Assembly (NCBI GenBank): GCA_945897805.1
Contig: CAMDFX010000013.1
Location: 27,421-91,420, forward strand
DNA length: 64,000 nucleotides
Reading direction: 5' to 3'
Source of the DNA: Chryseobacterium gleum
Lineage (GTDB): Bacteria; Bacteroidota; Bacteroidia; Flavobacteriales_D; Crocinitomicaceae
Shown here: in pieces, positions 1 to 8,121 of the stretch
Layout: each line of letters begins with the position of its first letter
Position numbering within the stretch: position 1 is the stretch's first letter
Notes under the pieces: generated by a model
The model's input: only the letters and a program-made list of their open reading frames with translations
What the model was told of the DNA's origin: nothing
The model's database searches: none
Program-made: the position numbers and the translations under genes

Positions 1-309
1 CGCCACATCACCTGCTTGCAAGGCGATTGGCGTAATCGAATAACTTGTGATTGTGCCTTCAATATTCACTTGGGAAGAATCCAAATTATTGCTTAATTTC
101 AATCGCGTGTTGTTTTGAATTCCGTCTTTGATGGCTTCGGTCAATTGCGCGGGAAAACTCAAGTTGGCATTGGGCGCGTTGTTTTCCAGTGTTTTGAGAG
201 TAAATTTTATCCAACGAGGATCCATAGAACCAGCGTCTTTGAAGGAAACACTGGTTGGCCAGCAAGACGCTAGTGAACCTAATAACAATATGTAAATCAA
301 TACTTTCAT
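1..309 (-). CDS. lptE: LptE-like LPS-assembly lipoprotein (N-terminal part)
   Basis: Only the first 103 codons are inside the window; the gene runs off the left edge. The N-terminus is a lipoprotein signal: MKVLIYILLLGSLASC with a lipobox ending at Cys16. The mature part has the layout I associate with Bacteroidota LptE proteins: a short hydrophilic stretch, a segment ending in NNAPNANLSFPAQLTEAIKD, then an IEGTITSYSITPIA strand followed by AGD. LptE plugs the LptD barrel that inserts LPS in the outer membrane. The ATG directly abuts the stop codon of the sigma-54 activator upstream, so the two are very likely co-transcribed with miaB. The order miaB, sigma-54 activator, lptE is common in this phylum as I recall it. 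Family assignment is by resemblance only. Confidence 0.7.
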   Translation of the reverse strand, partial: MKVLIYILLLGSLASCWPTSVSFKDAGSMDPRWIKFTLKTLENNAPNANLSFPAQLTEAIKDGIQNNTRLKLSNNLDSSQVNIEGTITSYSITPIALQAGDVA

Positions 310-1554
310 TTATCCTGGTAAACTATATTCTTTAATTTTTCTATACAGAGTTCGTTCCGAAATCCCTAATTCATCGGCCGCATATTTTCGTTTTCCGCGG
401 TGTTTGTCTAATGCTTTTTGAATCAATTCTTTTTCGCGATCTTCCAAAGATAAGGATTCTTCCACTTCCACATGTTCTTGATAGTCATTTACAAATGGTT
501 CTTCTTTGGCTCTGAAATCATTATTGTGGTTCACAATTGAGGGCAATAACGTTGCTTTATCATTGACTGGGGTAATGTCGTTGTACATGCGATTAATCAT
601 CGCGGATTGATCTGAATTTAATTGAAATTCAGGTCCTTGATTAATTAATTCAGTCACTAATTTTTTCAAATCATTCAAATCGCCTTTCATGTCAAACAAA
701 AATTTGTACATCAATTCGCGCTCAGAAAAATTCTCTTGCTCACGCTTGTTAATGACACTCGGAAATTGATCTTCTGCCTGCGGTAAATAGCTTTGCAAGG
801 TAATTCCATCTATTTCTCTTTTGTTTTCAATGACAGATATTTGTTCAACCAAATTCTTCAATTGACGAATATTTCCCGGCCAATTGTAATTTTCCAACAC
901 AAGCACCGCATCTTCAGTCAATTTGATTGGTGGCATTCTATATTTGTCTGCAAAATCACTGGCGAATTTCCTGAAAATTAAGTTTATATCTTCCTTTCTC
1001 TGGCGCAATGGAGGTAAACTGATTGGCACTGTGCTTAGTCGATACAATAAATCCTCTCTAAATTTTCCACTTTGAATTGCGCGACTCATGTTTTCGTTGG
1101 TCGCTGCTACAACACGAACATTCGTTTTAATCACTTTCGACGAACCAACGCGAATAAATTCACCCGTTTCCAGTACACGCAATAATCGCACTTGTGTTTG
1201 CATTGGCAATTCTGCGACTTCATCTAAGAATATTGTTCCGCCATCTGCCACTTGAAAATATCCTTCACGACTTCCGCTAGCGCCCGTAAACGAACCTTTT
1301 TCGTGTCCAAACAATTCAGAATCAATCGTTCCTTCCGGAATTGCGCCACAGTTTACTGCGATGTATTCACCATGTTTTCTTGAACTGAGTTGATGAATCA
1401 CTTGTGGTATAATTTCCTTTCCTGTTCCACTTTCACCTGTCACTAAAACAGAGATATCCGTTGGAGCAACTTGTGCAGCAACTTCTAATGCGCGGTTAAG
1501 CAAAGGAGCATTTCCTATGATTGAAAATCGTTGTTTTATTTGTTGAATATCCAT
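310..1554 (-). CDS. Sigma-54-dependent transcriptional activator without receiver domain
   Basis: This AAA+ enhancer-binding protein (414 aa from the chosen start) would remodel RNA polymerase carrying sigma-54. Visible elements are Walker A GESGTGKE (about residues 40-47), the sigma-54 contact loop as GSFTGA (87-92; the usual form is GAFTGA, with F and T kept), Walker B GGTIFLDEV (105-113), an arginine-finger region REDLLYRL, and a C-terminal Fis-type helix-turn-helix around GISERTLYRKIKEY. There is no N-terminal receiver or GAF domain, so activity must be controlled otherwise. I chose the ATG at 1554 (MDIQQIKQRF), since an earlier in-frame ATG at 1626 would overlap miaB by 37 bp and add an unconserved-looking leader. 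It lies between miaB and the LptE-like gene on the same strand. Confidence 0.9.
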   Translation of the reverse strand: MDIQQIKQRFSIIGNAPLLNRALEVAAQVAPTDISVLVTGESGTGKEIIPQVIHQLSSRKHGEYIAVNCGAIPEGTIDSELFGHEKGSFTGASGSREGYFQVADGGTIFLDEVAELPMQTQVRLLRVLETGEFIRVGSSKVIKTNVRVVAATNENMSRAIQSGKFREDLLYRLSTVPISLPPLRQRKEDINLIFRKFASDFADKYRMPPIKLTEDAVLVLENYNWPGNIRQLKNLVEQISVIENKREIDGITLQSYLPQAEDQFPSVINKREQENFSERELMYKFLFDMKGDLNDLKKLVTELINQGPEFQLNSDQSAMINRMYNDITPVNDKATLLPSIVNHNNDFRAKEEPFVNDYQEHVEVEESLSLEDREKELIQKALDKHRGKRKYAADELGISERTLYRKIKEYSLPG

Positions 1555-1589
1555 TTTATTGTCTGTTCGTTTTGAAAAATCAAAGTTGT

Positions 1590-3026
1590 TTAAACGATTT
1601 CCCCAATCAAAGTAGCTGATGTGCAATTGAGAATTTTAACCTTCACATAATCACCAGGTTTGGCATTGCCTTTTGGGAAAACTACTTTTGAATTGTATGG
1701 ATTTCTGCCAGCCAATTCAAGTTCTGATTTTTTTGAAATTCCTTCAACCAAAACTTCTTGAATTTGACCCAATTGTTTTTGATTAGATAACAATGAGTTT
1801 TGTCTCTGAATATCAATTATTTCTGTCAAGCGTCTGCTTTTTGTTGCTTCCGGTATATCATCTTCATATTTCCGTTCTGCCAATGTTTTCGGTCTTTCTG
1901 AATACGTGTACATGTAAGCAAAATCGAATTTCACTTCTTCCATCAAGCTTTTTGTTTCAGCGTGTTGCTCTTCTGTTTCGCCACAAAATCCAGCAATGAT
2001 ATCGGTAGAAATCGTCGCGTCGGGAATAAATTTCTTTATTGCAGCAATTCTTTCTAAGTACCATTCTCTTGAGTAACCGCGGTTCATTTTTTGTAAAACT
2101 TCTGTACTTCCAGACTGAACTGGAAGGTGAATGTAAGGGCAAATATTATCATATTTCGCCATCACTGCTAAAAATTCGTCAGTTAAATCTTTAGGGTGAG
2201 AAGTTGAAAAACGAACGCGTAACAATGGATTTACTTCAGCAACCAATACCATTAATTGCGCAAAATTGGTCGTTGGAAGATTTTCTTCTTTAATTTCACC
2301 TTTGCTCGTCATGTTGAATCGGTAACTATCTACATTTTGTCCTAACAAAGTGACTTCTCTATAACCAGCTTCGAATAGATTTTTGCATTCTTCAATAATC
2401 GTCTGTGGATCACGCGATCTTTCTCTTCCTCTTGTGAAAGGAACCACACAAAATGAGCACATATTGTCGCAGCCTCTGGTTATGCTCACAAATGCTGAAA
2501 CGCCGCCTTTATCAAGTCTTACAGGAGAAATATCGGCGTATGTTTCTTCGCGAGAAAGCAACACATTTACTGCTTTTTGCCCAGTGCCAACTTCTTCAAT
2601 CAAATTGGGTAAATCTCTGTAAGAATCTGGTCCGGCAACAATATCAACCAATTTTTCTTCTTCTAGTAAATTTTGTTTTAGTCTTTCGGCCATGCAACCT
2701 AAGATTCCCACAACTAATTCTGGTTGTGATTTTTTTTGTTTTTTGAAGTCGTGTAATCTCTTGCGAACTCGAATTTCAGCGTTTTCTCGTATCGAGCAAG
2801 TATTTAATAAAATAACATCTGCTTCTTCAAAATTATTGGTTGTTTGAAAACCATCTTTTGCTAAAATAGATGCAACAACTTCGCTGTCAGCAAAATTCAT
2901 GGCGCATCCATAACTTTCAATGTATAATTTTTTTCCAGAATTATTTGCGTTTTTACCCAAGATCAAAGCTTCACCTTGTCTTGATTCATCAATTACTTTG
3001 TTTTTTTCTAAATCGGTGTTGTTCAT
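1590..3026 (-). CDS. miaB: tRNA (N6-isopentenyl adenosine(37)-C2)-methylthiotransferase MiaB
   Basis: Radical-SAM enzyme that adds the 2-methylthio group to i6A37 of tRNAs. The 478-aa product has the three MiaB modules: an N-terminal UPF0004 domain ([14 protein letters not shown], then NTCSIRENA) whose cysteines bind the auxiliary 4Fe-4S cluster, the radical-SAM motif [19 protein letters not shown] (CxxxCxxC), and a C-terminal TRAM domain ending in [17 protein letters not shown]. Length fits the family. The start at 3026 ([10 protein letters not shown]) is preferred over an in-frame ATG at 3062 because upstream residues look non-conserved. It heads a minus-strand group with the sigma-54 activator and LptE-like gene. 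A possible -7 element (TAAATTTG on the minus strand) lies at 3093-3100. Confidence 0.96.
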   Translation of the reverse strand: MNNTDLEKNKVIDESRQGEALILGKNANNSGKKLYIESYGCAMNFADSEVVASILAKDGFQTTNNFEEADVILLNTCSIRENAEIRVRKRLHDFKKQKKSQPELVVGILGCMAERLKQNLLEEEKLVDIVAGPDSYRDLPNLIEEVGTGQKAVNVLLSREETYADISPVRLDKGGVSAFVSITRGCDNMCSFCVVPFTRGRERSRDPQTIIEECKNLFEAGYREVTLLGQNVDSYRFNMTSKGEIKEENLPTTNFAQLMVLVAEVNPLLRVRFSTSHPKDLTDEFLAVMAKYDNICPYIHLPVQSGSTEVLQKMNRGYSREWYLERIAAIKKFIPDATISTDIIAGFCGETEEQHAETKSLMEEVKFDFAYMYTYSERPKTLAERKYEDDIPEATKSRRLTEIIDIQRQNSLLSNQKQLGQIQEVLVEGISKKSELELAGRNPYNSKVVFPKGNAKPGDYVKVKILNCTSATLIGEIV

Positions 3027-3130
3027 TTTTAATAACAGATATTGAGATACAAAAATAAGCAAATAAACTGAAGTGTGTCAAAATGTCAGGTGCAAATTTA
3101 AAGGAAGATTGAACATTTGAAATATAGGTA

Positions 3131-3158
3131 AAAACGGAATATGGCGATATTCCGTTTT
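3131..3158. repeat. Perfect hairpin, 12-bp arms with GGCG loop
   Basis: AAAACGGAATAT (3131-3142), loop GGCG (3143-3146), ATATTCCGTTTT (3147-3158). It lies between miaB and the DUF4783 gene and is not followed by a clear T-run in either direction. A related imperfect copy with the same loop (CGCC on the plus strand) is at 25111-25134. Confidence 0.7.
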
Positions 3159-3170
3159 GGCGATTATTTA

Positions 3171-3189
3171 GCCACGGATGCACGGATTG
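3171..3189 (+). repeat. Dispersed repeat unit GCCACGGATGCACGGATTG
   Basis: The unit shares the core GCCACGGATGCACGGATT with two copies near 33.77 and 33.88 kb, where shorter inverted copies also occur. It sits in a non-coding gap. Confidence 0.7.
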
Positions 3190-3308
3190 AATTTTGGATA
3201 TTTCGATTATTGGATTTATAGATAGTTGGACAAGCGGTCGGTCTATAAAATAATTGTTGGTGGCGAGCTCCAACAATCCAACAATCCAACAATCTAAAAA
3301 AAAGCTCC

Positions 3309-3692
3309 CTAACTCTTCTCAATCGTCAATCTTTCAATTTTAAATTCCGCTGCAATCTTCTTAAAATGAATAGTTACACGGTAGTTTTCTGTCTTTGAAG
3401 TATATACGCCTATAGCAAAGGTTCCATCGGCAGATTCTTTTCCTTTGAAATTGAATTTAAACGAAGTAGCAGGTTTTTTAGAGAAAAAATCTTTCAAAAC
3501 TAAAGTTGCTTGAGATTGACTGTAAGCAGCTTCCTTGTCAGAAATGGAAATAAGCATTTTTTCTTTTCCCATAGAAACAATCGAAGATGCATTTCCTGTT
3601 GCAAAAGCATTTTCTAAGTCGCTGTATGGAACATCAGCAGGATGACCAAAATTGATTAAAAATGAAATTAAAAAAGAGTAAATAAATGCCAT
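3309..3692 (-). CDS. DUF4783 family protein
   Basis: A 127-aa protein with a hydrophobic N-terminus (MAFIYSFLISFLINFG) that could be a signal peptide. A single compact alpha/beta domain follows, in which strands such as SSIVSMGKEKMLISI and FKFNFKGKE, and a helix before FFSKKPATSF, fit the NTF2-like DUF4783 family of small secreted Bacteroidota proteins. Function is unknown. It stands alone: the SDR gene on the same strand lies 152 bp upstream and the repeat-bearing gap before miaB lies downstream. Family assignment is from memory of the fold pattern, without a search. Confidence 0.7.
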   Translation of the reverse strand: MAFIYSFLISFLINFGHPADVPYSDLENAFATGNASSIVSMGKEKMLISISDKEAAYSQSQATLVLKDFFSKKPATSFKFNFKGKESADGTFAIGVYTSKTENYRVTIHFKKIAAEFKIERLTIEKS

Positions 3693-3844
3693 TTCGTTGA
3701 ATTTTTCTGAAAAATTACAAAAACAATGCCGAAATAAGAAAAGTGAATTATTCAGCTTATTAGCAATAATTCACAATCAAATTTCTTTGCTAAGGTAATG
3801 ATTTTTGTGATATTTGACCTAATCGAAAAATCCAACCATCCATT

Positions 3845-4537
3845 TCACGGTGTCGTCAACGAAACAGGAATAATCCTCCCATGCATCCATTGGTGCGCAT
3901 TTAAAGAAAAATCTGCGATGTAAACCGCCATTTGATTCGCTGAAACAGGCGCTTGAAATCCGGGAAAAGCTTCCTCCAACATTTCTGTTTGCGCAGAACC
4001 TAAACACAAGCAATTGACTTTGATTTTCGTGTCTTTGTATTCCTCCGCCAACAATTCCGTAAAACTTGCAACCGCAGCTTTGGAGGTAGAATATGCAGCT
4101 AAACCAGCAAATTTTACTGTACCTTGAAAACCGCCCATTGAACTGATGTTGACTATATGTCCTCCTATTTCAAGCATCTTTGGAATAGCAGCTTGCACCG
4201 TTTCCATCACGCCAATTACGTTTACTTGGTAGCTTTCCTCTAAATCTTCTTTTGATAATTCTAGAAAAGGTTTGTTGACCAATTTCCCAGCGTTATTTAT
4301 AAGAATATCAATATTTGAAACATGTTGAAAAATCGTTTCTGCGGAAGTTCGAACAGTGTCCGTATTTAAATCAAAAGCATGGATTTCAACATTTGCTAAA
4401 TGATTGAATTCAGCTAAACTGGCAGTATTTCTTGCCAACGCAACAATCGAATTATTTTCATCTTGCGACAAGATTTTAACCAATTCTTTACCAATTCCGC
4501 GGCTTGCGCCGACAATAACAATCGTTTTACGCATCAT
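3845..4537 (-). CDS. SDR family NAD(P)-dependent oxidoreductase
   Basis: Classical short-chain dehydrogenase/reductase of 230 aa. It has the nucleotide-binding GASRGIG near residue 10, NNAG near 87, the catalytic Ser in HIVNISSMGG, and the YxxxK pair in AAYSTSKAA. An Arg after the glycine motif (ASRGIG) suggests, but does not prove, NADPH preference. The substrate cannot be told. The start codon overlaps the 3' end of the upstream ferredoxin-reductase-like gene by 11 bp, so it belongs to a three-gene minus-strand operon with the two flavoproteins. Confidence 0.92.
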   Translation of the reverse strand: MMRKTIVIVGASRGIGKELVKILSQDENNSIVALARNTASLAEFNHLANVEIHAFDLNTDTVRTSAETIFQHVSNIDILINNAGKLVNKPFLELSKEDLEESYQVNVIGVMETVQAAIPKMLEIGGHIVNISSMGGFQGTVKFAGLAAYSTSKAAVASFTELLAEEYKDTKIKVNCLCLGSAQTEMLEEAFPGFQAPVSANQMAVYIADFSLNAHQWMHGRIIPVSLTTP

Positions 4538-5615
4538 AACTAATAGTTACTTCTTCACTCGCAGGATGTGCCTGACAAGTCAAAATATATCCTTCTGCAA
4601 CTTCTTGCTCCGTTAGTGAATAATTTATATTCATAGTCACTTTTCCTGCTAAAACTTTTGCTTTACAGGTGCAGCAAACACCGCCTCTACAAGAATAAGG
4701 TGCGTCGTAACCTTCTTTGTTGATTGCATCTAAAATCGTTTTTCCAGCCGAATTCAATTTTATTTCAAATTCTTCGTCGTCTAGCAAAACTTTTATTTTG
4801 CTTTCTCCTTCAAAAGTAGCTGTTTCAGCAATTGACTCTTCGATCAACAAAACAGGAGTTGTAAATAATTCATAGTGAATTTTGGATTTCGGAACACCAA
4901 ATAAAGTCAATGTATCCATCGCAGATTTAATCATGGTTTCGGGTCCACACAAATAAAATCCATCGGCTTTGAGAATTGCTAAATCTTCTTTAATGATCGC
5001 ACTTATTGCGTCTTTGTCCAATCGTCCTTCGCTGAAATTTTCTGTTTTTTCTCCTGAAAGAAAATGTCGTACTGAAACATTGTCTAAAGTATCAAATTCT
5101 GATTTAAACATGATTGAACTTAGCGAGCGATTGCCGTAAAACAAGTTTAGTTTTCCACCAGTTTGAGACAATTTTTTGGCCATGGAAATAATCGGAGTAA
5201 TTCCGCTTCCTGCTGCAAAAGCAACAATATTTTTTGAATTTTCATCCATTCTAAAATTTCCAAGTGGAGCTGCAACTTTTACAATGTCACCAACTTTCAG
5301 TGAGTCATTTGCCCATTTAGAAAATTTTCCATTGTTGATTCTTTTCACCGCAACAGCTAAATCTTCGTCTGTTCCGCTGCAAATAGAGTAGGAGCGACGC
5401 TCTTCAACCCCTTGAATTACTGCACTTAAATTCAAATATTGTCCCGGTATAAAATTGAAAGTTGATTTTAAATCAGCTGTAATTTTGAAACTTATTTGAA
5501 CGCTCTCAGGAGTAAGTTGCTTTAGTTCTTTTACTTCCAAATCAAAAAATCCTTTTGGACTTGATGCAGCAGGAGTAATATTCTCTTCTTTTTTATTTCT
5601 ATTAAAAAATCCCAT
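4527..5615 (-). CDS. Ferredoxin-reductase-like flavoprotein with C-terminal 2Fe-2S domain (PaaE type)
   Basis: The 362-aa protein has three modules: an FAD-binding barrel (RRSYSICSG), an NAD(P)-binding half (AAGSGITPIISMAK, then LCGPETM), and a C-terminal plant-type 2Fe-2S ferredoxin domain with CRGGVCCTCKAKV and a distal Cys in ILTCQAHP. This layout matches PaaE/Hmp-type reductases that pass electrons from NAD(P)H to an oxygenase. No oxygenase or phenylacetate gene is in view, so the partner is unknown. It is paralogous to the next gene upstream (8-bp gap) and overlaps the SDR gene downstream. The lysine-rich N-terminus (MGFFNRNKKEE) is an extension absent from its paralogue. Confidence 0.9.
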   Translation of the reverse strand: MGFFNRNKKEENITPAASSPKGFFDLEVKELKQLTPESVQISFKITADLKSTFNFIPGQYLNLSAVIQGVEERRSYSICSGTDEDLAVAVKRINNGKFSKWANDSLKVGDIVKVAAPLGNFRMDENSKNIVAFAAGSGITPIISMAKKLSQTGGKLNLFYGNRSLSSIMFKSEFDTLDNVSVRHFLSGEKTENFSEGRLDKDAISAIIKEDLAILKADGFYLCGPETMIKSAMDTLTLFGVPKSKIHYELFTTPVLLIEESIAETATFEGESKIKVLLDDEEFEIKLNSAGKTILDAINKEGYDAPYSCRGGVCCTCKAKVLAGKVTMNINYSLTEQEVAEGYILTCQAHPASEEVTISYDA

Positions 5616-5623
5616 AATTATTT

Positions 5624-6694
5624 TTAATCGTCAAATGAAATTACCAATTTTTCACTTGTTGGATGTGATTGACATGTTAAAATATATCCAGCTTCAACTT
5701 CATCTTTTTCTAGTGCATAATTGAGATCCATTCGCGCAGAGCCTTCGATGATTTTTGCTTTGCAAGTACAGCAAACTCCCCCTTTACATGCAAATGGTAA
5801 ATCTGCACCAGCGCTGTATGCTGCGTCTAAAATAGTTTCACCACTTGAAGTCAAATTAAGTTCGAATAAATCTCCATCAAGAATGATAGTAACATTCGAT
5901 TCAACAGATTGTTCTTTTGGAAGATCTAATTTATCCGAATTCTTCGCTGGATTTGTCCCAAAAAGTTCGAAATGAATATTAGAATCATCCAATCCTGCCG
6001 CTGAAAAAGTATCTTTCACTGCATGAATCATTGCTTCTGGTCCGCAAACAAAAACAGCATCTATTTTCGTACCGTTCAAAAAGGCATGATTTAATTTTTC
6101 ACATTTGTCCTTATCTATTCTACCTTTTTGAATTTGGTTTCCTAAACTTTCTCTCGAAAGCACATGAACTACCCTAAAACTATTTATATAGCTGTTTTTC
6201 AATGCCTCAATTTCTTCTCTGAAAATGATACTAGAAAATCCTTTATTACCATAGAATAAGGTTACACTGCTATTTGGTTCGTTTTTCAAAATTGATTTGG
6301 CCAGTGAGAAAATCGGTGTAACGCCACTTCCCGCTGCAAATAAAACGTAATTTTTAGCGTTTTTTGAATCAATTTCAGTAGTAAAGTTTCCCATTGGGGT
6401 CATGACTTCTAATGAATCACCAACTTTTAAATTTTGATTTGCATAGGTCGAGAATTTTCCTTTTTCAACTTGTTTGATGGCGACTCTCCATTCATTTTCA
6501 TCTGGAGATGAGCACAATGAATAAGATCTTCTCAAATCTTCGTTGTCGATTTCAGCTCTTAATGTCAAATATTGTCCAGACTCGTACTTGTAAGCTTCAA
6601 TTAAATCAGATGGAATTTCAAAAGCAATGGAAACAGTGTCTTCAGTTTCTCTCCTGATGTCAGAAATTGTGAGCGTGTGAAATGTTGGTTTCAT
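5624..6694 (-). CDS. Ferredoxin-reductase-like flavoprotein with C-terminal 2Fe-2S domain (tandem paralogue)
   Basis: The 356-aa product has the same architecture as the gene just downstream: FAD-binding RRSYSLCSSP, NAD(P)-binding AAGSGVTPIFSLAK and FVCGPEAMI, and 2Fe-2S ligands in CKGGVCCTCKAKI plus ILTCQSHP. The two are aligned end to end, which indicates an old tandem duplication; they differ enough to be stably separate. It is first in the three-gene minus-strand operon. Likely role: NAD(P)H-dependent electron donor to an oxygenase or desaturase encoded elsewhere. A fatty-acid desaturase partner is possible but not shown here. Confidence 0.9.
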   Translation of the reverse strand: MKPTFHTLTISDIRRETEDTVSIAFEIPSDLIEAYKYESGQYLTLRAEIDNEDLRRSYSLCSSPDENEWRVAIKQVEKGKFSTYANQNLKVGDSLEVMTPMGNFTTEIDSKNAKNYVLFAAGSGVTPIFSLAKSILKNEPNSSVTLFYGNKGFSSIIFREEIEALKNSYINSFRVVHVLSRESLGNQIQKGRIDKDKCEKLNHAFLNGTKIDAVFVCGPEAMIHAVKDTFSAAGLDDSNIHFELFGTNPAKNSDKLDLPKEQSVESNVTIILDGDLFELNLTSSGETILDAAYSAGADLPFACKGGVCCTCKAKIIEGSARMDLNYALEKDEVEAGYILTCQSHPTSEKLVISFDD

Positions 6695-6903
6695 TCAATT
6701 CGATTATAAAGTCCACAAATTTAACAAAAACTTTCAAAGCGAAAAGTTGACTTTACTCATCTAAAAGCCGCCTGTCACAAATAAATACCAAAGCAATTCC
6801 TTTTTAAAATTGAATTATTTTTTAGCAGGAATTCGAAAGATATCCCTTTATTTTTAATTTTGGAACAGTATTTGAATTCATGTGTTGAATTATTAAAAGA
6901 AGA

Positions 6904-7941
6904 ATGATGATAAAAATAATACAATCCTTTTTGCTAGTTCAGTTTAGCATTTTTTGTTTAGCTGCCACAGAGTTAAATTACAATTGGAAAGTCGGTGCGT
7001 CCTATGCTTTCAATGCTGTAGTCGTTGATAATGTAACAACTTCTGCAATGGGCATGAACATCCAAGAGAAATTTACAACTACCACAGATTTTGTTCTGTT
7101 GATAAGTGCAGTCAATCCAAAAGGAATTGCAACCGGAACTTTGTATTTAACTAATTTCAAAGTAGTTGATTCTAAAGGAAAAATGTTGGCCAATATTATG
7201 AATGTTTCAAAAAATTCCGTCAAGAGTGATGTTACAGTTGACAGAAAAGGGAAGTTTACTTTTCTGAAGCGGGTATATTTGTTGACAACTGCAACTGGAA
7301 ATGTTTTGGTTTATGGAAATGCAACGCAAAATAATGTGCAAGCTGGCGCTCAAGTTGGAAATACAAAAGTGGATGTTTACGCTGAATTTGACCCAAAAAC
7401 TGGTGCTTTAAAATCTGGTTATAAAGTACAAGAAATTAAAACAACCAAGAAAGTGGATGTAAAAGTTACTGAAGAAACAGATGAAATTGATGTTTTTCCA
7501 TACGATTTCCTTGAGTTTTTAGCTGTGCCAGAAGGTCAAGTTGCAGCGGGAGATAACGTTAAAGCAACAGCTGGAATGTATCAAATTGATATTTTGGTGA
7601 AGTCGATGTCCGAAGGAATTGCTTCTATTGACAACATTATTAGCACTGATAAAAACAAGGACATGTTTGGCGGTGGTGCTGAAGGTGAAACCAGTGAAGG
7701 GAATTTCAACATGGGAATGGGGGGGTTAGAAACCATGGAAGATGTTGAATTGACAGCTGAAGACCAAATGGCTTTAGGTGCTACAAAATCAATGTCTCCT
7801 AAAATTTCAGGAAAAATCACAACCAATTTTGACTATTTGAATGGCATGTTTCAGCAAGTGAAAGGCAATCTGAACACGCAAATTGATATGATGGGCATGA
7901 AAATGAGCGTCAATTCAGTGCTAGAAATGAAAAAGAAATAG
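6904..7941 (+). CDS. Secreted protein of unknown function
   Basis: A 345-aa protein with an N-terminal signal peptide (hydrophobic through IQSFLLVQFSIFCLAA) and a beta-strand-rich mature region starting ELNYNWKVGASYAF. Two-part repeats of the strand pattern suggest a beta-sandwich or lipocalin-like fold. Residues about 260-275 are Gly/Met-rich (NMGMGG), probably a flexible loop, and the C-terminus ends in EMKKK. I do not recognise a named family with confidence; similar periplasmic proteins are common in Bacteroidota. An AGAAGA stretch precedes the double ATG. A strong terminator follows, so it is probably monocistronic. Confidence 0.75.
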   Translation: MMIKIIQSFLLVQFSIFCLAATELNYNWKVGASYAFNAVVVDNVTTSAMGMNIQEKFTTTTDFVLLISAVNPKGIATGTLYLTNFKVVDSKGKMLANIMNVSKNSVKSDVTVDRKGKFTFLKRVYLLTTATGNVLVYGNATQNNVQAGAQVGNTKVDVYAEFDPKTGALKSGYKVQEIKTTKKVDVKVTEETDEIDVFPYDFLEFLAVPEGQVAAGDNVKATAGMYQIDILVKSMSEGIASIDNIISTDKNKDMFGGGAEGETSEGNFNMGMGGLETMEDVELTAEDQMALGATKSMSPKISGKITTNFDYLNGMFQQVKGNLNTQIDMMGMKMSVNSVLEMKKK

Positions 7942-7966
7942 AAAATTGAATTTAAAAATTTATTTG

Positions 7967-7999
7967 AGCTGTACCTTGAAAACAGGTGCAGCTTTTTTA
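7967..7999 (+). terminator. Rho-independent terminator
   Basis: AGCTGTACCT (7967-7976), 7-nt loop, AGGTGCAGCT (7984-7993) with one G-U pair, then TTTTTT. It ends the transcript of the preceding secreted-protein gene. Confidence 0.85.
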
Positions 8000-8121
8000 T
8001 GAGGTAATTTCTTGCTTTAGACTTCTGATAATGTAAAGATTAATTCAAAATTATTTTTTTTTGCTGATTTTATCTTTTTTAATTGTAACTTCATATCTAA
8101 ATTTAATTAATAATTTCTTTT

